Shown piece after piece: positions 30,709 to 34,788 of a stretch of DNA of 34,788 nt; the stretch's first letter is position 1; every line of letters starts with the position of its first letter. The stretch comes from Phoronis ovalis (lineage: Eukaryota > Phoronida > Phoronidae). The notes beneath the pieces are model-generated. The model had not been told where the DNA came from. It worked only from the letters and a program-made list of their open reading frames with translations, and did no database searches. The stretch covers positions 1 to 34,788 of the forward strand of contig JAOXYB010061389.1 of NCBI GenBank assembly GCA_028565635.1, in the 5' to 3' direction. Both the position numbers and the translations under genes were made by a program.

Positions 30709-33700
30709 AAATCAAATTGTCCATGCAAAAGAGCTAGCAAAAAATTTATACATACCAAAGACAAATGGGAATGCATTAAACAATGTGGCAAGTAGTCAGG
30801 TGATGTCAAATAACAGATATCATATTCCACACTCTTATTCATTTTGGTGTACTTTACAAGAGTTTGAACCTCAGGGTTTGAAGGCAAACATTAGTGGTTA
30901 CAGAGGTGTCAAAAATGCCCTCATGACCTTAAAAGTTTAATTGATACTTAATTGATGTCAAAGGCTCTTATAAGGATTATATGTATTGAATCATCTATCA
31001 GTGATCTGCCAGCTGTGTTTGCTTGAGTGCATCACATTCATAACAAAGGCATACTGTTTTCATAACACTGGCAGATAGTTGGGTAAATTGTAACTAATTT
31101 CCAATCTATGTATATATAGTTACCTAGTTCATTGGCAGATTATTTTTTTAATCACCAATGCAACAAATTGGTGAGCTAGAATAAAAGGTAGTAAAAAATC
31201 CTAACAAATAAAACTAACAAGAACTCTACCTTTCCCATAGTCTAATTTTCGTCCTCTAGTAAGTCCCCTGGGGTGGATAGCTAAATGCAAAATCAATAGC
31301 GGACCCCTAGAAGATAAGAACTGGACTACCTTTCACAAGTTTTTTTGATCCACTTCTCGGGTTCCCATCAACTAGAATTCTAATTTAGACTTATGTGAGA
31401 TAAAACCACACAAAAAAAGTAACGGTGAACATTATATAATTTAAGCTTATACATGGTAGTCTACATGTCAAGTTTATTGTGGTAGCATTATTTTCAGTTA
31501 CAAAGTTTACAAAATTTCCTTACAAATAATCTGAAAAGTTTAAGTAAACTTGTCAACTGGTGATCAAACACTGAGGTGAAAAACAGGTGTATGTGCAAAC
31601 ATACCACAATACTAATGATAGCAACGATTTTTGAGACAGTCCCTTAGGTAGAAACCATTCAATTATTTTCAATGTTTTTTGTGGATTTTTGCTATTTTTT
31701 GCATGTACTTAATCACAGAAATTTTGATGGTTTTCATTGCTCGATATCTGATCAAAGTAGCTCTTGCTCACCTCCATGTCATACAACACAACTTTGTTAA
31801 TCTGCTTAGTCCCAATGTTTGTCATTAAAGGTTATAAAGGCAAAGGCCTCAAAAAGTCGAGGAGCATTTGTATTGACTCTTAGGAAATTTGCTCCTATTG
31901 AATTAACGCTAACAGAGACATCTGGAGGCACAGTATAAAATCCAATGCAGGTGTAATTGTATTAGCAACTGTAAGACAGTAAGTGTATGAACAGCTCTAA
32001 TTAAATAATTCTTTTCTAATATACATAATGTAGATAAGATAAGCTGCATTAATGACCCCAAGTGCCAAATCTAAAATGATACAAGAAACCGATAAAGTGA
32101 CAAGATTATTTTATATGGTCAATGATAATGGGCTTTAAATATTTCTATGGGGAGGGAAGAGTTCATCTGAATGCAAAAGAAAAACAATCAGTCTAATGCC
32201 TCCACCCAGGATTGTCATCAATGAAGCAGAGCTGATTAAGCTTAGGGATTTTTCTGGCCTTAATTTGGTACTGAATGCAGGTTCAATTCCTAATGTCAGA
32301 TACTACAAAAAATAAAGATTAGAAAACATGCATGCTTCAAAATTCCAAATCTTCTGATTTCATTGATACCAAACAAGACAAAATTCTGCCAGGAGATAGA
32401 AAGTCTAATATTGGTATTATGTTGCCTATATGTTTACGTTTAATATGTTTCTAATTCTAGTTTCTCTTTTTAATCAGTTGGCAGATACATGGACTATATT
32501 ACCATTCAACCAATGCAAATATTATATTTTATGCACCAAATTTGTATTTATTCTTCTGCAATTAAAAAAAAAAACTGGTATCTTCAGTGCATTGAATGAT
32601 AAGCAAACATTTTCTCACATAAATCGAGACCTGAAAGGTTCTTATTATACTTAGATTCAAATAATCTATCTTTAAAAATCTAATTTCTCTCTCATTCTGT
32701 ACAGATAACAAGTACATATATCCTATAAATTGACAATGTATCTTTTATCATAATTGTATTCTAAATTACAGTGTACTTACAGAACACGGGCTATTATTGT
32801 GTCATCAATCAACAGAACTCGGTTAATTATTTAAAAAAAATTTCTTTTCGATGAGAATTTATTCTGTAGCGGTAAAAGTTCAAACTTAGGACACCAGCAT
32901 TGATGTGTTAGTCATGATGACATTGTAAAGTTTGATACTAAGCTAAATTTTTTTCTTTGGTGATTGCTTTAATTTAACAATATTTTAATTTTCTTTGAAA
33001 TGTTTTGATTTTGTTAACTAATACTGGCTGAAAACATAAATTATAATTTACCATGACCACAATATTACATCATATATGTTTATAAACTGTGAGAATGATT
33101 GCACATAATTGCTTTTTAATAATACAACCAGAACTATACATTTCCTATCATCTAGGATATAGCTATAGAATATCTGATTTGTTATATCCGGTGTAAAAAT
33201 TGTATATGAGTACTGCTATTTCCCTTTTCTAACACTTCTTTGAATGCGGTTGGCTATTTTGAAATAAAGTTATTTATTTTTAAAATATACCAATAATTCA
33301 TAATTGTTATTTTTTTGATAATTATGTGGCCATGTTTGTCCACTAGTGTTTGTTATTTTTTTTTTATTTGTATTTCACATGGTAGGATTGTTAGGCATCA
33401 TATATTCATGTTTACCCGCTAATCATATGCAGTTATAAACATGTCAATCAAATCAGCCGTGACCACAGATCAAAAACATTATTACTAAGAATTATAGAAA
33501 AACAATAAATTAGTTTTTTTGAATAAAAACATATTCCTGGAATGAATATTCATTTAGTTCTGCAGTCAATAGTTCAAATGTAGTTACAGAAACCAAACAA
33601 AGTTATTTTTTCTGGAATTATTTTACAAGGAAGAAAAAATCAATGTGATAGCAATTCATTTACAAAACAAAAATCAAATTCAACAGAAAGTCCATGGAAT

Positions 33701-34610
33701 AGCAGCATATATTGAGTATCTTAAATAAAGTTTATGAGCTAAGAATTTGACCTTATCTAGAGGCAAATCTTTTCTTTGACTGTTGATACTAACCTTTTAG
33801 TAACCTGAAGCTTGTTTCACCTGTGGAGACCAGTCAATTATTTACCTGAAATGCCAAATATCAATTTAGCAGGTGGAAAATTAGTAGTGATTGCTCAACT
33901 GAGTGAACATGCATGTAGAATGAGATCTTTAAAACTTTAATAACATGCCAGTACATCAAATAATCTGCAGAGTGTAAACTTTAGTAAAAAGGAATATAAT
34001 TATGTACAATTTTGGTAATTTTACATGTTTCAACTCTTTTAAAATTTGCTATGTGACATTATTGTCTTCTTTGAAACTTCTGAAAAGTTTGGGAAAAAGT
34101 TTCACTTTTGTCATACCAAACTTTGTGAGTACATTGACAATCTCTGACTGGTTAATACATAAATATGTATACCAGGTTATCTGTAATCATTTCACTGTTA
34201 TATGCTTATTTTGGTTGGGAAGATATCAGTTCTGATAAACTTTTTAAAAACAACTCCCATCGGTATACGAACCAATGAGACATCTGTATGCAGTATTTGC
34301 AAATGCATATCAATTTGCAGCATTTTATGAATGACCAGTCCAATAATTCTCCATGAGGAAGTGTGATTCATTGATGGATCGACATGGTTTATTTGCATCA
34401 ATATACCTGGATACTGTCTAGTTCACACAATTAGCCTATTGATCAACCCCAAACATGCCACTGTTAATTCTTTATTTCCTTTTTTACTATGGGGTATATG
34501 TTTTCAATAAATGATTATGCTGCATTTTGGTAGTAAATTTAAAGGATTTTGTTTATTGTTTCTTCCGGGGGGTACTCAAGGTTCCTTCTATATAGGGATG
34601 TGCCACTGTA

Positions 34611-34726
34611 GTGGATCTGGTTTTTGACCATATTAACAGAGAGGATCCGGATTTTTGATGAAATTATCAGAGAGGATCCAGTTTTTGACCAAATTAGCAG
34701 AGTGGATCTGGTTTTTTGAATAATTA
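34611..34726. repeat. Minisatellite of 30-31 bp units (about 3.8 copies)
   Basis: Units start at 34611, 34641, 34672 and 34702. Each begins g(t/a)ggatc(t/c)(g/a)g, continues tttttga.... and ends a-rich with (a/t)cag(a). The fourth is partial. It is preceded by a G-rich block (ccggggggtactc at about 34565). The minus-strand open frame through it merely translates the repeat. Confidence 0.85.
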
Positions 34727-34788
34727 AGCTGAGTTTATGTGGGTTTTTTATTAAAACAATACGCATAAAATTAACAATCATTTTTTTT

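Larger units (their letters stand above)
25469..34788. other. Upstream region without recognised genes (about 9.3 kb)
   Basis: No open frame here has recognisable protein features, and no exon with supported splice phase was found. Expected content is the first intron(s), a non-coding first exon and the promoter of the sprint-like gene, or intergenic DNA; none can be placed from sequence alone. A GC-richer patch at about 31215-31385 is non-coding as far as I can tell. A GTAAGT donor at 32780 with an open upstream stretch is one possible 5' exon, weakly supported. Repeats are listed separately. Confidence 0.5.

Noticed and set aside
30594-30887. 97-codon minus-strand open frame upstream of the gene
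   Set aside because: Overlaps the second unit of a diverged repeat and has no protein features.
32781-32890. Possible 5' non-coding exon ending at a TCT|GTAAGT donor (minus strand)
   Set aside because: The donor is a good match, but several such sites are expected by chance in 9 kb and nothing else supports an exon; it needs transcript data.
34539-34781. 80-codon minus-strand open frame at the right edge
   Set aside because: It is the translation of the 30-31 bp minisatellite.
1-34788. tRNA, rRNA, CRISPR, phage, operon or bacterial features
   Set aside because: None seen. The window is a spliced animal gene with introns and eukaryotic splice sites.

Overview
This is a eukaryotic (metazoan) genomic window: AT-rich, with long non-coding stretches, coding exons bounded by GT-AG splice sites in compatible phases, and a 100-N assembly gap. 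It is dominated by one gene on the minus strand, a RIN/sprint-family Rab5 guanine nucleotide exchange factor (SH2 domain, RIN-homology plus VPS9 domain, Ras-association domain). I reconstructed 13 coding exons from the start codon at 25436 down to 423. Joined, they give 4,840 nt (1,613 codons plus one base) with no internal stop and consistent phase at every junction. The RA domain is cut off by the left edge, so the C-terminus and 3' end lie outside the window.

Layout, read along the gene (high to low coordinates). About 25.5-34.8 kb is upstream sequence with no recognisable coding exon; it presumably holds the promoter and 5' non-coding exon(s), and it contains a diverged tandem duplication at 30.26-30.71 kb and a 30-31 bp minisatellite at the right edge. 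At 25365-25468 is the exon with the start codon, preceded by two tiny overlapping uORFs. At 24.5 kb and 18.7-19.6 kb are exons for a Ser/acidic, probably disordered N-terminal region. At 17.5, 11.5 and 9.7 kb the SH2 domain and the segment after it are encoded. The 4446-6734 exon codes about 763 residues of low-complexity linker carrying phosphorylation-like and YDNV motifs. From 3162 to 965 five short exons encode the RH-VPS9 catalytic module, and 423-621 encodes the first part of the RA domain.

The organism cannot be named from this alone. The long sprint-like architecture (at least 1,613 residues with a large SH2-VPS9 linker) suits an invertebrate better than the shorter vertebrate RIN1-3 proteins. 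A marine invertebrate such as a lophotrochozoan is my guess, at low confidence. Apart from this gene I found repeats and an assembly artefact: a 77 bp exact duplication on both sides of the N run. I found no convincing novel system; the second-look items concern gene structure, possible translational control, short protein motifs and repeats.
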